Numbered from the stretch's first letter, positions 7,753 through 18,602 are shown. The stretch is DNA of 64,000 nucleotides from Sphingobacterium sp. ML3W (GCF_029542085.1 NZ_CP107036.1:1364001-1428000); one strand, 5' to 3'. Translations and numbers: made by a program. Notes: a model not told the origin generated them from the sequence alone.

Positions 7753-10700
7753 ATGATGACTACATTTAGTATCACTCTTGTAAGGCATTGGAAGAAGCTA
7801 TGGGGTATAGCTAGACCATTCTATTTACTGTTGCTCTTTATTTTTGTTGGACAGTCAACATTACTTGCCCAGGCTAAAAGACAAATAAAGGGTGTTATTG
7901 TTGACGGCAACCATAAGCGCGTAAGCGGTGCCTCAATAAAATTAAAAGGCACGTCTTTGGCAACTTCCAGTGATGATGAGGGTACCTTTACACTTCAGGT
8001 CCCTGCCGATAAAAATCTACTGACCATTTCCAAACTAGGCTATAATCAGGCCGAGGTTGATATTGCTCAGAAAACTACGATAGAAGTCCAATTGACTGAT
8101 AGAACTCTTGAAATAGAAGAAACCATCGTTGTAGGATACGGTCGGCAAAAGAAAGAAACAGTTGTGGGTGCTATTGCCCAAACTTCGGGAAAAATCCTGG
8201 AGCGCGCCGGAGGCGTATCCAGTGTAGGTGCAGCCTTAACGGGCAATGTACCGGGCGTGATCACTACCGCAAGTACGGGAATGCCCGGCGAGGAAGACCC
8301 GCGTATTGTCATTCGGGGCCGCAGTACCTGGAACAACACAGATCCGCTGGTGATGGTCGATGGTGTCGAGCGACCTTTATCAGCAGTTGACATCAGTTCT
8401 ATCGAAACGATTTCAGTACTCAAAGACGCATCGGCTACCGCTGTTTATGGTGTCAGAGGAGCAAATGGGGTTATCTTGATCACTACCAAACGCGGTAAAG
8501 AAGGGCAAATGCTCATACGTGGTACCGTCAACAATATCGTTAAAACTGTTTCACAACTACCGGGTAAAATGGATTCGTACGATGCATTGATGCTACGTAA
8601 TAAAGTGATTGAGTATGAATTGGGTATCAACCCTGCAAGTTGGGCCGATTATTCACCGCAGGATATTATCAATAAATACCGTTTCCCGGCCGATCAAACC
8701 GAACGTGAGCGTTATGTAAATACCGACTGGGCAAAAGAACTCTTTAGAAGCCAAGCATTTTCGCAAAATAGCAGTGTTAATATTGCTGGGGGGACCCCAT
8801 TTGTCAAATACTTTGCCAACGCGGATTATCTGTATGAAGGTGATCTATTTCGCCAGTTTGAAAACGCACGGGGTTATAAAGCCGGCTACGGATTTAATCG
8901 TCTTAATGTGCGTTCGAATCTAGATTTCCAACTTACGCCAACAACCAAGTTTTCAACAAATCTTGCAGGTTCACGTGGTGTCCGAAAAAGCCCATTTGGT
9001 GGTGGAAACGATTATTCCTATTGGATTGCAGCTTACACCGTCGCACCGGATGTTATCTATCCACGTTATTCAGATGGTACCTGGGGGTTCAATGCGCCAA
9101 ACCCAAATGCCGGCATAAACTCTGCCCGTGTATTGGCTATAAGCGGAACCGAGTATATTACGACAAGTCGTATCACAACAGATTTTACGCTCGAACAGGA
9201 CCTCAAATTTCTAACAAAAGGTCTTAATCTCCGCGGAACAATCTCTTTGGATAATACATTTGTAGAGGGCAGGCGTGGTATCAATGATGCCAATAATAGC
9301 ACCCAAAGCAAGTGGATAGATCCCAAAACCGGACTTCCAACCTATCAAATACCTTTTGATGGAACCAATAGATTTGATTTTGCCGAAGGTATTGACTGGA
9401 CGATAGAAGGAGGAACCGTAAACAACGCACTCACGTACAGGAGATTATTTTATCAGTTGCAATTAAATTATGCAACTACCTTGGCTAAAAACCACAATAT
9501 TTCAGCTATGGGTTTAGTTAACCGCAATCAATACGGAAGAGGGAGCACCGTTCCATCCTATCGGGAAGACTGGGTGTTCCGTACCACCTACAATTATAAA
9601 AACAAATATATGCTCGAGTATAATGGCGCATATACAGGATCGGAGAAATTCGCTCCTGAAAACAGATTTGCCTTTTTTAATTCAGGTGGTATCGGCTGGT
9701 TAGTTTCGGAAGAAGAGTTTATGAAACCTTTATCCTTTTTGAACACATTAAAGCTGCGTGGCTCTTATGGGGATATTGGCGACGATAGTGGTGGTGGACA
9801 ATTTCTTTATTTAACGCAATGGGCTTACGGTGGTACTTCAGGAATGGGTGTCGACGGTCGGTTTTCTTACTCCGATGGAAATACCAGTCCATACATCTGG
9901 TATAAAGAAAATGTGCTTGGAAACCCAAATATCCGCTGGGAAAAAGTTAAGAAGTTAAACTTCGGGGTGGACTTTGGACTGTTCAACGGACAGATTTCTG
10001 GAAAGGTAGACTTCTTCAAAGATCATAGGACGAATGTACTTATCACGGGTGGCGGAAGGTCTATTCCCTCCTATTTCGGCGTTGAGGCCCCAACGGCCAA
10101 CCTCGGAGAGGTAGAAAATAAAGGTTATGAAGTCGAACTGAAATTCAATAAGCAACTTAACCCCAATTGGCGAATATGGGCAGATATTAATTTTACCCAT
10201 GCCAAGGACAAAGTCATCAATGCTGATGCTCCAGAATTGCTTCCGGAATATCAGAAACCGGACAATAAGCAGGTGAGTCAAACCTATTCCTATGTTAGCT
10301 CCGGGTATTACAATACCTGGGATGAACTTTATGGCAGCACCATACACGAAAGCAATGACCTTGCTAAGCTCCCTGGCAATTATCACATCCTGGATTATAA
10401 CGGTGATGGTATTATTGATGCCAAGGACAATATTCCATATGCCTTTCCCTCTGTTCCACAAAACACATACAATTGTACGATTGGGTTTGACTGGAATAAT
10501 TTCAGTGTAATGACACAATGGTATGCCGTCAATAATGTCACTCGTCAGGTTGTCTTCAATAGTTTCTCGGGACAGCTTAATCTGGCCTACGATGAAGGTT
10601 CTTATTGGTCAAAGGACAATATTAATGCCGATGTGCCACTCCCACGATGGCTATCTCAATCGAGCAGTTACACCCCTGGCAACAGGTATATGTTTGATGG

Positions 10701-10935
10701 CTCATACATCCGATTGAAGACAGCTGAAATTGCCTACAATTTTAACCGGGAATCCAGTATGATCAAGCGCTTGGGGCTTCAAAACCTTCGCCTATTCGTA
10801 AATGGTAACAACCTGGTCTTCTGGTCGAAAATGCCCGATGACCGAGAATCCAATTACGCCGGTACAGGTTGGGCATCTCAAGGAGCTTATCCTACTGTAA
10901 AACGGTTTAATCTAGGTGCAAACATTACTTTTTAA
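7753..10935 (+). CDS. xusA: SusC-type TonB-dependent outer-membrane transporter (XusA)
   Basis: This 1060-residue protein imports xylo-oligosaccharides through the outer membrane as a channel capped by its SusD partner. It has a long signal peptide ending LLAQA, a carboxypeptidase-regulatory-like domain (about 42-120; GVIVDG, GTFTLQVP), a TonB-box-like EETIVVGYG, a plug domain (LVMVDGVERP, ISVLKDASATAVYGVRGANG) and a 22-strand-type barrel ending in aromatic NLGANITF. Two ATGs stand in tandem at 7753 and 7756. It is the first gene of the plus-strand operon, and xusB begins 13 bases after its stop. The tandem SusC-SusD-SusC-SusD order followed by XusE and GH10 is the known xylan core cluster of Bacteroidetes. 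Confidence 0.92.
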   Translation: MMTTFSITLVRHWKKLWGIARPFYLLLLFIFVGQSTLLAQAKRQIKGVIVDGNHKRVSGASIKLKGTSLATSSDDEGTFTLQVPADKNLLTISKLGYNQAEVDIAQKTTIEVQLTDRTLEIEETIVVGYGRQKKETVVGAIAQTSGKILERAGGVSSVGAALTGNVPGVITTASTGMPGEEDPRIVIRGRSTWNNTDPLVMVDGVERPLSAVDISSIETISVLKDASATAVYGVRGANGVILITTKRGKEGQMLIRGTVNNIVKTVSQLPGKMDSYDALMLRNKVIEYELGINPASWADYSPQDIINKYRFPADQTERERYVNTDWAKELFRSQAFSQNSSVNIAGGTPFVKYFANADYLYEGDLFRQFENARGYKAGYGFNRLNVRSNLDFQLTPTTKFSTNLAGSRGVRKSPFGGGNDYSYWIAAYTVAPDVIYPRYSDGTWGFNAPNPNAGINSARVLAISGTEYITTSRITTDFTLEQDLKFLTKGLNLRGTISLDNTFVEGRRGINDANNSTQSKWIDPKTGLPTYQIPFDGTNRFDFAEGIDWTIEGGTVNNALTYRRLFYQLQLNYATTLAKNHNISAMGLVNRNQYGRGSTVPSYREDWVFRTTYNYKNKYMLEYNGAYTGSEKFAPENRFAFFNSGGIGWLVSEEEFMKPLSFLNTLKLRGSYGDIGDDSGGGQFLYLTQWAYGGTSGMGVDGRFSYSDGNTSPYIWYKENVLGNPNIRWEKVKKLNFGVDFGLFNGQISGKVDFFKDHRTNVLITGGGRSIPSYFGVEAPTANLGEVENKGYEVELKFNKQLNPNWRIWADINFTHAKDKVINADAPELLPEYQKPDNKQVSQTYSYVSSGYYNTWDELYGSTIHESNDLAKLPGNYHILDYNGDGIIDAKDNIPYAFPSVPQNTYNCTIGFDWNNFSVMTQWYAVNNVTRQVVFNSFSGQLNLAYDEGSYWSKDNINADVPLPRWLSQSSSYTPGNRYMFDGSYIRLKTAEIAYNFNRESSMIKRLGLQNLRLFVNGNNLVFWSKMPDDRESNYAGTGWASQGAYPTVKRFNLGANITF

Positions 10936-10948
10936 AGCAATTAGACAG

Positions 10949-12847
10949 ATGAAAAAATATTTCAAGGTAATCTTTATAACTGGTGTGCTCTGGTCGTCTA
11001 CATCATTACTCTCCTGCAATAAATATCTCGATAAAGAGGAACAGTCCAATGTATCGTCCAAAGAAGCATTTAAAAACTTTATAAACTTCCAGGGTTATAC
11101 TGAGGAACTTTACAATTGCGTAGTCAATTTCAGCAACAACTACTGGACCAACTCCTGGAATTGGGGGGAAGATGAAATAACCTCCACAGCAAACAATTTT
11201 CATTTCGTAAACAAAATAGACCAAGGCAATTTTTGGGGTTGGCAAAGGGAATCTGATGGCTGGGGTGCTGGTTGGATGGATCAGGGAGATTTTACCACCA
11301 GAAACGACGATGTATTCGCCAACCGTGCCTTCCGCGATCTATGGAGCGCCGCCTGGTTTGGCCTTCGGAAAATAAGCCTTGGCTTAGAAAATATCGACAA
11401 ACTGAACGAAGCTACGCAAGAAGAAAAGAACCTGATCAAGGGTCAATTGTTATTTTTCCGAGGTTGGTTTCACCACCGACTGATGGAATATTTTGGCGGT
11501 ATGCCGTATATAAACTATGTACTTCCAAGCGACGAAAAGCTTCGGTTACCACGACTTAGCTATCAGGCTTGTGCGGATCTTGCCGCGGCCGATTTTAGAG
11601 AAGCGGCCGACCTCTTACCGATCGACTGGGACAATACAACCGCTGGAAAGCGTACACTGGGCAAAAACCAGTTGCGCATCAATAAGATCATGGCGCTGGC
11701 CTATCTCGGCAAAAACTACCTTTGGGCTGGAAGTCCACTGATGAATTTTCAGTCTACCGGGAGTAAAACCTATCAGGCTGATTATTGTAAAAAAGCTGCC
11801 CAAGCCTTTGGCGAATTGCTATCCCTTGTTGAGAGCGGCCAGACAAATTATGCGCTGGTACCCATGGCCAACATCCATTTAAACTTTTATACAACGGGGC
11901 AAAACTGGGCTATGCCAGGCAGCACAGAAGCTATTTTTAGAGGCCCTTATATTGATGCATGGGTATCTAACTGGGGAACGAGCAAGCAATATATCCCACT
12001 GGAGGTTGGAGATGGTGACCTTAAGTTTAATCCAACCGCAAATTATGTCGACTACTATGGCATGAAAAGTGGCCTACCGATCAAGGACATTACCCAGTCC
12101 GATGCGGAGTCTGGATACAATGCCGAATATCCCTGGAAAGATCGGGATCCACGCTTTTACAAGGACATTATTTTTGACGGTGCAAAAGTCGTTCAGGGAA
12201 ATATGTCGGCATCAGAAGAAAAAAACCGCAACGCCAATCTGTACACAGGCGGAAGCTATCGGGATACCCGCACGGGCAGTCAGACCGGCTATGTCTTACG
12301 CAAATTTATCCCTTTAACATCCAATAAATATGATCAAGCCTATAGCTATGGTACCAATCTTCATATTTACGTCCCTTATATGCGCCTTGCAGATGTCTAT
12401 CTGATGTATGCCGAATCTGTCCTAATGGCTTCCAATTCGGCCACGGGTAAAGCAGACAATTACGGTAAAACGGCTGTTGAGGCAATCAATGTCGTGCGCG
12501 ATCGCGCTGGCGTGGGCCATGTAGATAGCAAGTTTCTCGGCTCCGCGGCCTCCCTGCTCCCCGAGCTACGTCGCGAACGCGCTGTGGAACTTTCCTTCGA
12601 AGGGCACCGCTTTAATGATCTGCGTCGCTGGTTGTTGTTGACCGAATCGCCTTACACTTTAAAGAAAGCGGTTTCGTTTGATCGAGCAGGAACATTTAAC
12701 AATCAAGATCCATCTCAAAATCGCGTTGTCAATATCCAGGAGAATATCATTTTGGAACGCAAATTTACGAGTAAACATTACTGGTTGCCACTAAAGGTCA
12801 GAGATGTCAATATGTATCCCGAGTTCTATCAGAACCCAGGCTGGTAA
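10949..12847 (+). CDS. xusB: SusD-like xylan-binding lipoprotein (XusB)
   Basis: This surface lipoprotein of about 632 residues caps XusA and binds xylan. The lipobox SLLSC places the acylated cysteine at residue 23 of the protein starting at the ATG at 10949. A longer frame from a GTG at 10916 would overlap xusA and is rejected. SusD-typical features are the RGWFHHRLMEYFGGMPYI helix region, the YLMYAESV helix, the VVRDRAGV helix and the C-terminal ELRRERAVELSFEGHRFNDLRRW motif of the SusD/RagB family. It is paired with the preceding SusC, as always in such loci. Confidence 0.92.
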   Translation: MKKYFKVIFITGVLWSSTSLLSCNKYLDKEEQSNVSSKEAFKNFINFQGYTEELYNCVVNFSNNYWTNSWNWGEDEITSTANNFHFVNKIDQGNFWGWQRESDGWGAGWMDQGDFTTRNDDVFANRAFRDLWSAAWFGLRKISLGLENIDKLNEATQEEKNLIKGQLLFFRGWFHHRLMEYFGGMPYINYVLPSDEKLRLPRLSYQACADLAAADFREAADLLPIDWDNTTAGKRTLGKNQLRINKIMALAYLGKNYLWAGSPLMNFQSTGSKTYQADYCKKAAQAFGELLSLVESGQTNYALVPMANIHLNFYTTGQNWAMPGSTEAIFRGPYIDAWVSNWGTSKQYIPLEVGDGDLKFNPTANYVDYYGMKSGLPIKDITQSDAESGYNAEYPWKDRDPRFYKDIIFDGAKVVQGNMSASEEKNRNANLYTGGSYRDTRTGSQTGYVLRKFIPLTSNKYDQAYSYGTNLHIYVPYMRLADVYLMYAESVLMASNSATGKADNYGKTAVEAINVVRDRAGVGHVDSKFLGSAASLLPELRRERAVELSFEGHRFNDLRRWLLLTESPYTLKKAVSFDRAGTFNNQDPSQNRVVNIQENIILERKFTSKHYWLPLKVRDVNMYPEFYQNPGW

Positions 12848-12874
12848 CAAGTTTTTCATTTAATCATTCAAAAA

Positions 12875-15775
12875 ATGAAGTACAAAAAATTAAGAATAGC
12901 GTTATGTCTTGGATTAAGCTGGATAGCCGCCTTTGATGGGATGGCCAAAGAATCTCTTGATCCAACCATTGGACAATATAAAAATACACTTTCAACATTT
13001 TCGAAAACTGGTCTTCAGGACAGTATCGGCATAGACAGTACGGCGCTTGTACAAGTCGCTTTCCGTAAAGTTCAGAAAAATGACCTCATGGGAAATGTCC
13101 AGGCTATCAATATCCCCCAATTGCTCGACAAGAGCTACAGCACCTACAGTCTAGAAAATCTCGATGCCTTTATTCCAGGCTACAACAGCAATATCGGGGG
13201 CACGAACGGTAATATCTGGGGGATGAGCGGTTATTTGGTCCTAGTGGATGGATTTCCACGCGACGCTAATAATGTTATGCCGACAGAGATCGAGCAGATC
13301 AGTGTATTGAAAGGAGTCAATGCCATCGCACTTTATGGTAGCAGAGCTGCCAAAGGTGTCATCAGTATCACGACTAAACGCGGAAAAGCCGGTGCTCAGA
13401 AAATAAAAATCAGGGCTAATGCCGGTCTCAATGCGGCGATCAGTTATCCAAAATACCTGGGCTCAGCAGAATATATGACATTGTATAATGAAGCCCGCCA
13501 AAATGATGGACTAACACCACTCTACAGTGCCGAAACCATCTATCAGCATGCAGCCGGGACAAATCCCTTTCGCTACCCCAATGTCGATTATTATTCATCG
13601 GACTATATCAAAGATCACTATAACCGCTACGATGCGACTGCCGAAATTTCGGGCGGCAATCAGCGCGCGCAGTACTATACCAACTTTGGATTTTGGTCAG
13701 AAGGATCCATGCTCAACTTTGGGCAGGCGAAAAAAAATGGTGGTGCAAATAGATTTAACATGCGTGGTAATATAGATGTCAAAGTCAGCGACATCATCTC
13801 ATTAAATGTAGATGCTGCTGCCAGTTTCTATGTTTCAAAGGGGGTGAATGCGAACTATTGGGAGGCAGCGGCCAACATACGGCCACACCGCTTTTCTCCC
13901 CTCATCCCGATCGATATGATCGAGGAAGGCGACCTCAACTCGATGGTGTATGTCAATAATAGTAATTTTCTCATCGATGGCAAATACCTCCTGGGGGGAA
14001 GTCAGCTCGACCAGACTAATGCCTTTGCAAATGTCTATGCAGGCGGCACCAACCGCTATCTCAACCGGCAGTTTCAGTTTAATACAGGTTTGAATTTCGA
14101 CTTAAAAAATATCCTGGAAGGCCTGGTGTTCAAAACCAACCTCGCCGTGGACTATCAGTCAAATTACAATCAGTCTTACAACAACAATTATGCGGTGTAT
14201 CAAGCTTCATGGAACAACTATGACGGAAAAGATCAGATCAGTGGCCTCACAAAATATGGCGATGACCGCATATCGGGCATCCAAAATATTAGCGGCAGCA
14301 CCTATCGGCAGACCATCGGGCTTAATGGATCCCTAAACTTTAACCGTACCTATGGTAGCAACCACCATGTTTCGGCAATCCTATTGGCCAATGCGTTTCA
14401 GGTAGCTGCCTCCGGCAGCTACCATAAAGTCAGCAACGCCAACCTAGGTCTACAGCTAGGTTACAACTATTCAGGTAAATATTATGTTGACTTTAGTAGC
14501 GCTTATAGCCATTCGGCGAAGTTACCGCAGGGAAACAGGCGAGCCCTCTCCCCTACACTGGCCCTTGCCTGGCGCCTGTCAGAAGAAAATTTTCTCGCCA
14601 ATAGCAGCGTTGTCAATGAGTTAAGGTTATCCGCTTCGGCAGGTATCTTAAACACCGACCTGGACATCAGCGATTATTTCCTTTATCAGGGCTATTATAC
14701 CTACAACAACGGGGCTTGGTATAGCTGGGCGGATGGTGCATTAGTACACTCTTTTGACCGACGGAGGGGTGACAACCCAAACATGAAATTTCCAAAACGC
14801 AAGGAATTTAACATCAACCTTGAAGGTGGACTTTACAATAACCTGATCACCTTCAATACCTCTTACTTTTTTAATCGTATGAGTGGCGGTTTGGTACAAG
14901 CGGAAACGCAATATCCAATGTATTTTATGACAGGTTGGCCTGTTTACTCGGATCTCCCCTACATCAATTACAACAGTGACGAACGCCGGGGTATCGACTT
15001 TGGCATCAATCTGAACAAACAGATAAACCAAACTTTTGTATCACTGGGCTTCAACGGGATGTATTATACGACAAAGGCAGTAAAAAGGGATGAACTCTAT
15101 CAGTTTAGTTATCAAAATAGAGCAGAAAAACCGCTAGATGCACTATGGGGTTTACAGCACGATGGTTTTTATATGAACCAGTCCGATATTGACAATTCGG
15201 CCTTCTCTTCATTTGGTGAAGTAAACCCCGGTGATATGAAGTATAAAGATCAAAATGGGGACGGCACGATTGATACGCGCGATGAAGTTTATCTGGGCAA
15301 AGGTGGATGGTCCGGATCGCCACTTACACTTGGACTCAACCTTACGGTCAAATGGAACAACTTCACCTTATTTGCTGCCGCTACAGGCCAGTTCGGTGCC
15401 AAGGCCATGAAAAATAGTTCTTACTTTTGGGTAGATGCGGAAGATAAATATTCGGTGGTCGTCCGTGACCGCTGGACAGAGTCCACCAAGGAAACCGCAA
15501 CGTATCCGCGCCTTACCACCTTCAATAGTGATAACAACTTTCGAAGCTCAGACTTTTGGCTATATAAGACCGATCGCATCAACCTGTCCAAAGTGCAGCT
15601 TTCCTACGATTTTCCCAAACGTATACTCAATTCCAAATTTATCCATGAACTGGGAATCTATGCCAATGGATCCAATCTGTTGATGATTGCAAAAGAAAAA
15701 GAAACAATGCAACTGAATATTGGACAAGCGCCGCAAACCCGATTCTTCAACGTCGGGCTAAAGGCTCTATTTTAA
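12875..15775 (+). CDS. xusC: short SusC-like TonB-dependent transporter (XusC)
   Basis: This 966-residue TonB-dependent barrel has a signal peptide ending in DGMA. Unlike the three other SusC proteins here it lacks the N-terminal carboxypeptidase-regulatory-like domain. After about 50 low-complexity residues it goes straight to the plug (VLVDGFPRD at about 124, ISVLKGVNAIALYGSRAAKG). The barrel ends in RFFNVGLKALF. It forms the second transporter pair of the xylan operon with xusD, 27 bases after xusB. In known xus clusters both pairs are induced by xylan. The missing domain is a real feature of this sequence, since no stop or frameshift is visible upstream. Confidence 0.9.
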   Translation: MKYKKLRIALCLGLSWIAAFDGMAKESLDPTIGQYKNTLSTFSKTGLQDSIGIDSTALVQVAFRKVQKNDLMGNVQAINIPQLLDKSYSTYSLENLDAFIPGYNSNIGGTNGNIWGMSGYLVLVDGFPRDANNVMPTEIEQISVLKGVNAIALYGSRAAKGVISITTKRGKAGAQKIKIRANAGLNAAISYPKYLGSAEYMTLYNEARQNDGLTPLYSAETIYQHAAGTNPFRYPNVDYYSSDYIKDHYNRYDATAEISGGNQRAQYYTNFGFWSEGSMLNFGQAKKNGGANRFNMRGNIDVKVSDIISLNVDAAASFYVSKGVNANYWEAAANIRPHRFSPLIPIDMIEEGDLNSMVYVNNSNFLIDGKYLLGGSQLDQTNAFANVYAGGTNRYLNRQFQFNTGLNFDLKNILEGLVFKTNLAVDYQSNYNQSYNNNYAVYQASWNNYDGKDQISGLTKYGDDRISGIQNISGSTYRQTIGLNGSLNFNRTYGSNHHVSAILLANAFQVAASGSYHKVSNANLGLQLGYNYSGKYYVDFSSAYSHSAKLPQGNRRALSPTLALAWRLSEENFLANSSVVNELRLSASAGILNTDLDISDYFLYQGYYTYNNGAWYSWADGALVHSFDRRRGDNPNMKFPKRKEFNINLEGGLYNNLITFNTSYFFNRMSGGLVQAETQYPMYFMTGWPVYSDLPYINYNSDERRGIDFGINLNKQINQTFVSLGFNGMYYTTKAVKRDELYQFSYQNRAEKPLDALWGLQHDGFYMNQSDIDNSAFSSFGEVNPGDMKYKDQNGDGTIDTRDEVYLGKGGWSGSPLTLGLNLTVKWNNFTLFAAATGQFGAKAMKNSSYFWVDAEDKYSVVVRDRWTESTKETATYPRLTTFNSDNNFRSSDFWLYKTDRINLSKVQLSYDFPKRILNSKFIHELGIYANGSNLLMIAKEKETMQLNIGQAPQTRFFNVGLKALF

Positions 15776-15790
15776 TCATGAATAGTTAAA

Positions 15791-17560
15791 ATGAGAATGA
15801 TGAAAAAAATATTAACCATAGCTATCCTGAGCAGCCTGCTATTTTCTTCCTGCGAAGATATGTTCGAGCCGGCTCTAGAGAATAACCTTGAAATTGAAAC
15901 GGCCAATAGCCGTCCTTTATACGCCCAGGGACTGCTTTTAAATGGGTACAACCGTATTCCCAGCAATAGCTACAGCTTTGATGACGTCGCGACCGACAAT
16001 GCGGTGAGCAACGATAAAAATAATAGTTTTCTAAAAACGGCAACTGGCCAGTGGACAAGTATAAACAACCCTTTTGACCAATGGCGCAACAGTTATGCAG
16101 CCATACAATATCTGAACAACTTTCTGTCCTTAACGGATCAGGTCGAATGGGCTATGGAGCCAAAAGTCAGCGTCCTGTTCAACGACCGGATGAAGGGTGA
16201 AGCCTATGGCCTTCGTGCGCTGTTTATGTTCCATCTCCTACAGGCGCATGCCGGCAAGTCAAGCACAGGAGAAATACTGGGCGTACCGATTCATTTGACT
16301 CCCGAGACCGTCAATTCGGATTTCAATCAACCTCGAGCTCCATTTGAAGCTTGTATGCAACAGTTGTACGATGATGTCAAAAAAGCAGAGGATTTATTGC
16401 CGATGGATTATGAAAATATCAGTAACGATAGCCAGGTTCCGGTCAAATATACAGGATCCATAAACGCTAATGATTACAATCGTGTATTTGGCTCCACATT
16501 CAAATTACGGATGACCAAACGCATCGCCCAGGCTATTCGTGCCAGAGCAGCGTTATTAGCAGCAAGTCCGGCCTATAGTGAAGGCAGTAAAACGACCTGG
16601 GAGCAAGCCGCTACCTATGCAGGAGAGGTCATCCAGGCCAAAGGTGGTGCCAGTGGCATCGATCCCAAAGGATTTACCTGGTACAATAAAGAAGTGGTCG
16701 ACGGTTTAACCTCCGGATCCAATCCGGCCGAAATTCTTTGGCGTACAGACAAAGGAAATAGCAATAGCATGGAGCAAGACCATTTTCCGCCCACCTTATT
16801 CGGCAGAGGGCGGCTCAACCCAACGCAGAATCTGGTCGATGCCTTCCCCATGGAGAATGGTTATCCCATTGCCGATGCCAATTCGGCCTACAATAAAGCC
16901 AATCCCTACGATAAACGGGATCCCCGATTGAAGACCTATATCATTGTCAATGGTGCAACAGCAGGTGTCAGCAATATAGCGATCAATACGACAGCCAATA
17001 GTCCGACAAATGACGGCTTGAATAAAGTCGAAACATCCACACGGACGGGTTATTACCTGAAAAAGCTCCTGCGTCAGGACGTCAATCTCAACCCTTCATC
17101 TTCTACCCAGCAAATGCATTTCAATGCACGTATACGCATGACGGAAATGTATCTGGCCTATGCCGAAGCGGCTAATGAAGCTTGGGGGCCTACGGGTATG
17201 GGCATCTTTACGTTCTCGGCCTACGATATCATCAAAGCTATTCGCAGACGTGCAGGTGTAGGCGCCAACAATGGCGATCCTTACCTAGAGCAGGTAAAAA
17301 ACAATAAAGATCAAATGCGGCAGCTGATCCGAAACGAACGCCGACTGGAGCTTTGTTTTGAAGGGTTCCGGTTTTGGGATCTCCGCCGTTGGAAAATGGA
17401 TATCAATGTCGCCGCAAAGGGAATTAGTATCACCAATAACAATTATACCGAAATACCTGTAGAGAATAGACTTTATGAAACCTATATGAATTACGGTCCT
17501 ATCCCCTACAGCGAAGTACTCAAATACAGCAATCTTGCACAAAATATAGGCTGGAATTAA
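15791..17560 (+). CDS. xusD: SusD-like xylan-binding lipoprotein (XusD)
   Basis: This 589-residue SusD/RagB-family protein has lipobox LLFSSC with the lipid cysteine at residue 21 and starts 15 bases after xusC. Family hallmarks are the EAYGLRALFMFHLLQAHAGK helix, the MYLAYAEAANEA helix, the IIKAIRRRAGV helix and the ERRLELCFEGFRFWDLRRWKM motif near the C-terminus. It should cap XusC on the cell surface and bind xylan chains. The frame is intact and codon use is like that of its neighbours. Confidence 0.92.
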   Translation: MRMMKKILTIAILSSLLFSSCEDMFEPALENNLEIETANSRPLYAQGLLLNGYNRIPSNSYSFDDVATDNAVSNDKNNSFLKTATGQWTSINNPFDQWRNSYAAIQYLNNFLSLTDQVEWAMEPKVSVLFNDRMKGEAYGLRALFMFHLLQAHAGKSSTGEILGVPIHLTPETVNSDFNQPRAPFEACMQQLYDDVKKAEDLLPMDYENISNDSQVPVKYTGSINANDYNRVFGSTFKLRMTKRIAQAIRARAALLAASPAYSEGSKTTWEQAATYAGEVIQAKGGASGIDPKGFTWYNKEVVDGLTSGSNPAEILWRTDKGNSNSMEQDHFPPTLFGRGRLNPTQNLVDAFPMENGYPIADANSAYNKANPYDKRDPRLKTYIIVNGATAGVSNIAINTTANSPTNDGLNKVETSTRTGYYLKKLLRQDVNLNPSSSTQQMHFNARIRMTEMYLAYAEAANEAWGPTGMGIFTFSAYDIIKAIRRRAGVGANNGDPYLEQVKNNKDQMRQLIRNERRLELCFEGFRFWDLRRWKMDINVAAKGISITNNNYTEIPVENRLYETYMNYGPIPYSEVLKYSNLAQNIGWN

Positions 17561-17567
17561 ACTTAAC

Positions 17568-18602
17568 ATGCACACGATGAAAAAGATCAATATCCTGTAC
17601 GCGATGGCTTTAGTAAGCCTGGCGTCCTGCAAAAATAATGACTGGGAGTTCCCGGACTTCGAATTTCAATCGGTATACTTCGCTTATCAGACACCCGTCA
17701 GAACAGTGACTCTGGGCGAAGACATCTTTGACAACAGCCTTGACAATCAACATAAGGTCAAAGTCATGGCAACCACGGGTGGCGTGTATAACAATAAGAA
17801 AGACATTCGTATCGACTTCGTTGTGGACAACAGTCTCACGCGTGGACTCAGCTACCCAAATGGCCAGGCAGTTACCGCATTGCCTGACAATTATTATCAG
17901 CTTGCCAGCAACCAGATTAGCATTCCGAGTGGTAGTCTCACGGGCGGCGTAGAGGTGCAACTGACCGACGCATTTTTTGCCGATCCCAAGTCGTTGGAAA
18001 CCTATTACGTTTTACCGCTCCGGATGACAAAGGTTGTCAATGCCGATTCTATCCTCTCTGGTAAAACTTCCTTACAGACCGCCAATAGGGCAATTGCATC
18101 CGACTGGGATGCCGCACCGAAAGATTTTACCTTCTATGCCCTTAAATATATCAATCCCTGGCATGGCAATTACCTTCGCCGCGGCACCGATCAGATCGTT
18201 GGCAAAGGAGCCAATAGCAGCTTGACAAAAAATGTTGTCAGACATCAGGCTTATGTCGAAAAAGATGAAGTCAAAAACATCAGTACGGCCGCACTTAAGA
18301 AATCGATCTTGCCGCTATCTTTTAAGGGAGCTGGAGATGTCAATATCAATGTCAATCTGAACCTATCTTTTGATGACGACAACAATTGCAGCATTAGCTC
18401 GGCAAGTGCGGGCATATCCGCTACAGGAACTGGAAAGTTTGTCAAACGGGGCGAAAAAAACAGCTGGGGCAATACAGACAGAGATGCACTTTATCTATCC
18501 TATACGATCGATATGGCACAAATGAGCGTCACAAGCAAGGATACCCTCGTAATGCGGGACAGATCCGTCAAAATGGAAACTTTTACGCCCATCAAAAAGT
18601 AG
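17568..18602 (+). CDS. xusE: surface glycan-binding lipoprotein (XusE position, DUF1735/DUF5627-like)
   Basis: This 344-residue lipoprotein has lipobox SLASC with Cys21, and it begins 7 bases after xusD. The N-terminal half (about 35-160: SVYFAYQTPVRTVTLG, KVKVMATTGGV, FVVDNSLTRG, YYVLPLRMTKV) resembles the beta-sandwich domain DUF1735 common in susCD neighbours. The rest is a second beta-rich module ending VKMETFTPIKK. Its position between the second SusC/D pair and GH10 matches XusE of xylan clusters, a surface glycan-binding protein of little-known mechanism. No catalytic motif is seen. The name rests on order and length rather than on a recognised active site. Confidence 0.75.
   Translation: MHTMKKINILYAMALVSLASCKNNDWEFPDFEFQSVYFAYQTPVRTVTLGEDIFDNSLDNQHKVKVMATTGGVYNNKKDIRIDFVVDNSLTRGLSYPNGQAVTALPDNYYQLASNQISIPSGSLTGGVEVQLTDAFFADPKSLETYYVLPLRMTKVVNADSILSGKTSLQTANRAIASDWDAAPKDFTFYALKYINPWHGNYLRRGTDQIVGKGANSSLTKNVVRHQAYVEKDEVKNISTAALKKSILPLSFKGAGDVNINVNLNLSFDDDNNCSISSASAGISATGTGKFVKRGEKNSWGNTDRDALYLSYTIDMAQMSVTSKDTLVMRDRSVKMETFTPIKK

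Noticed and set aside
10916..10948. Longer xusB start at a GTG inside xusA
   Set aside because: It would add a non-signal extension before a textbook lipoprotein signal peptide that starts at the ATG at 10949.
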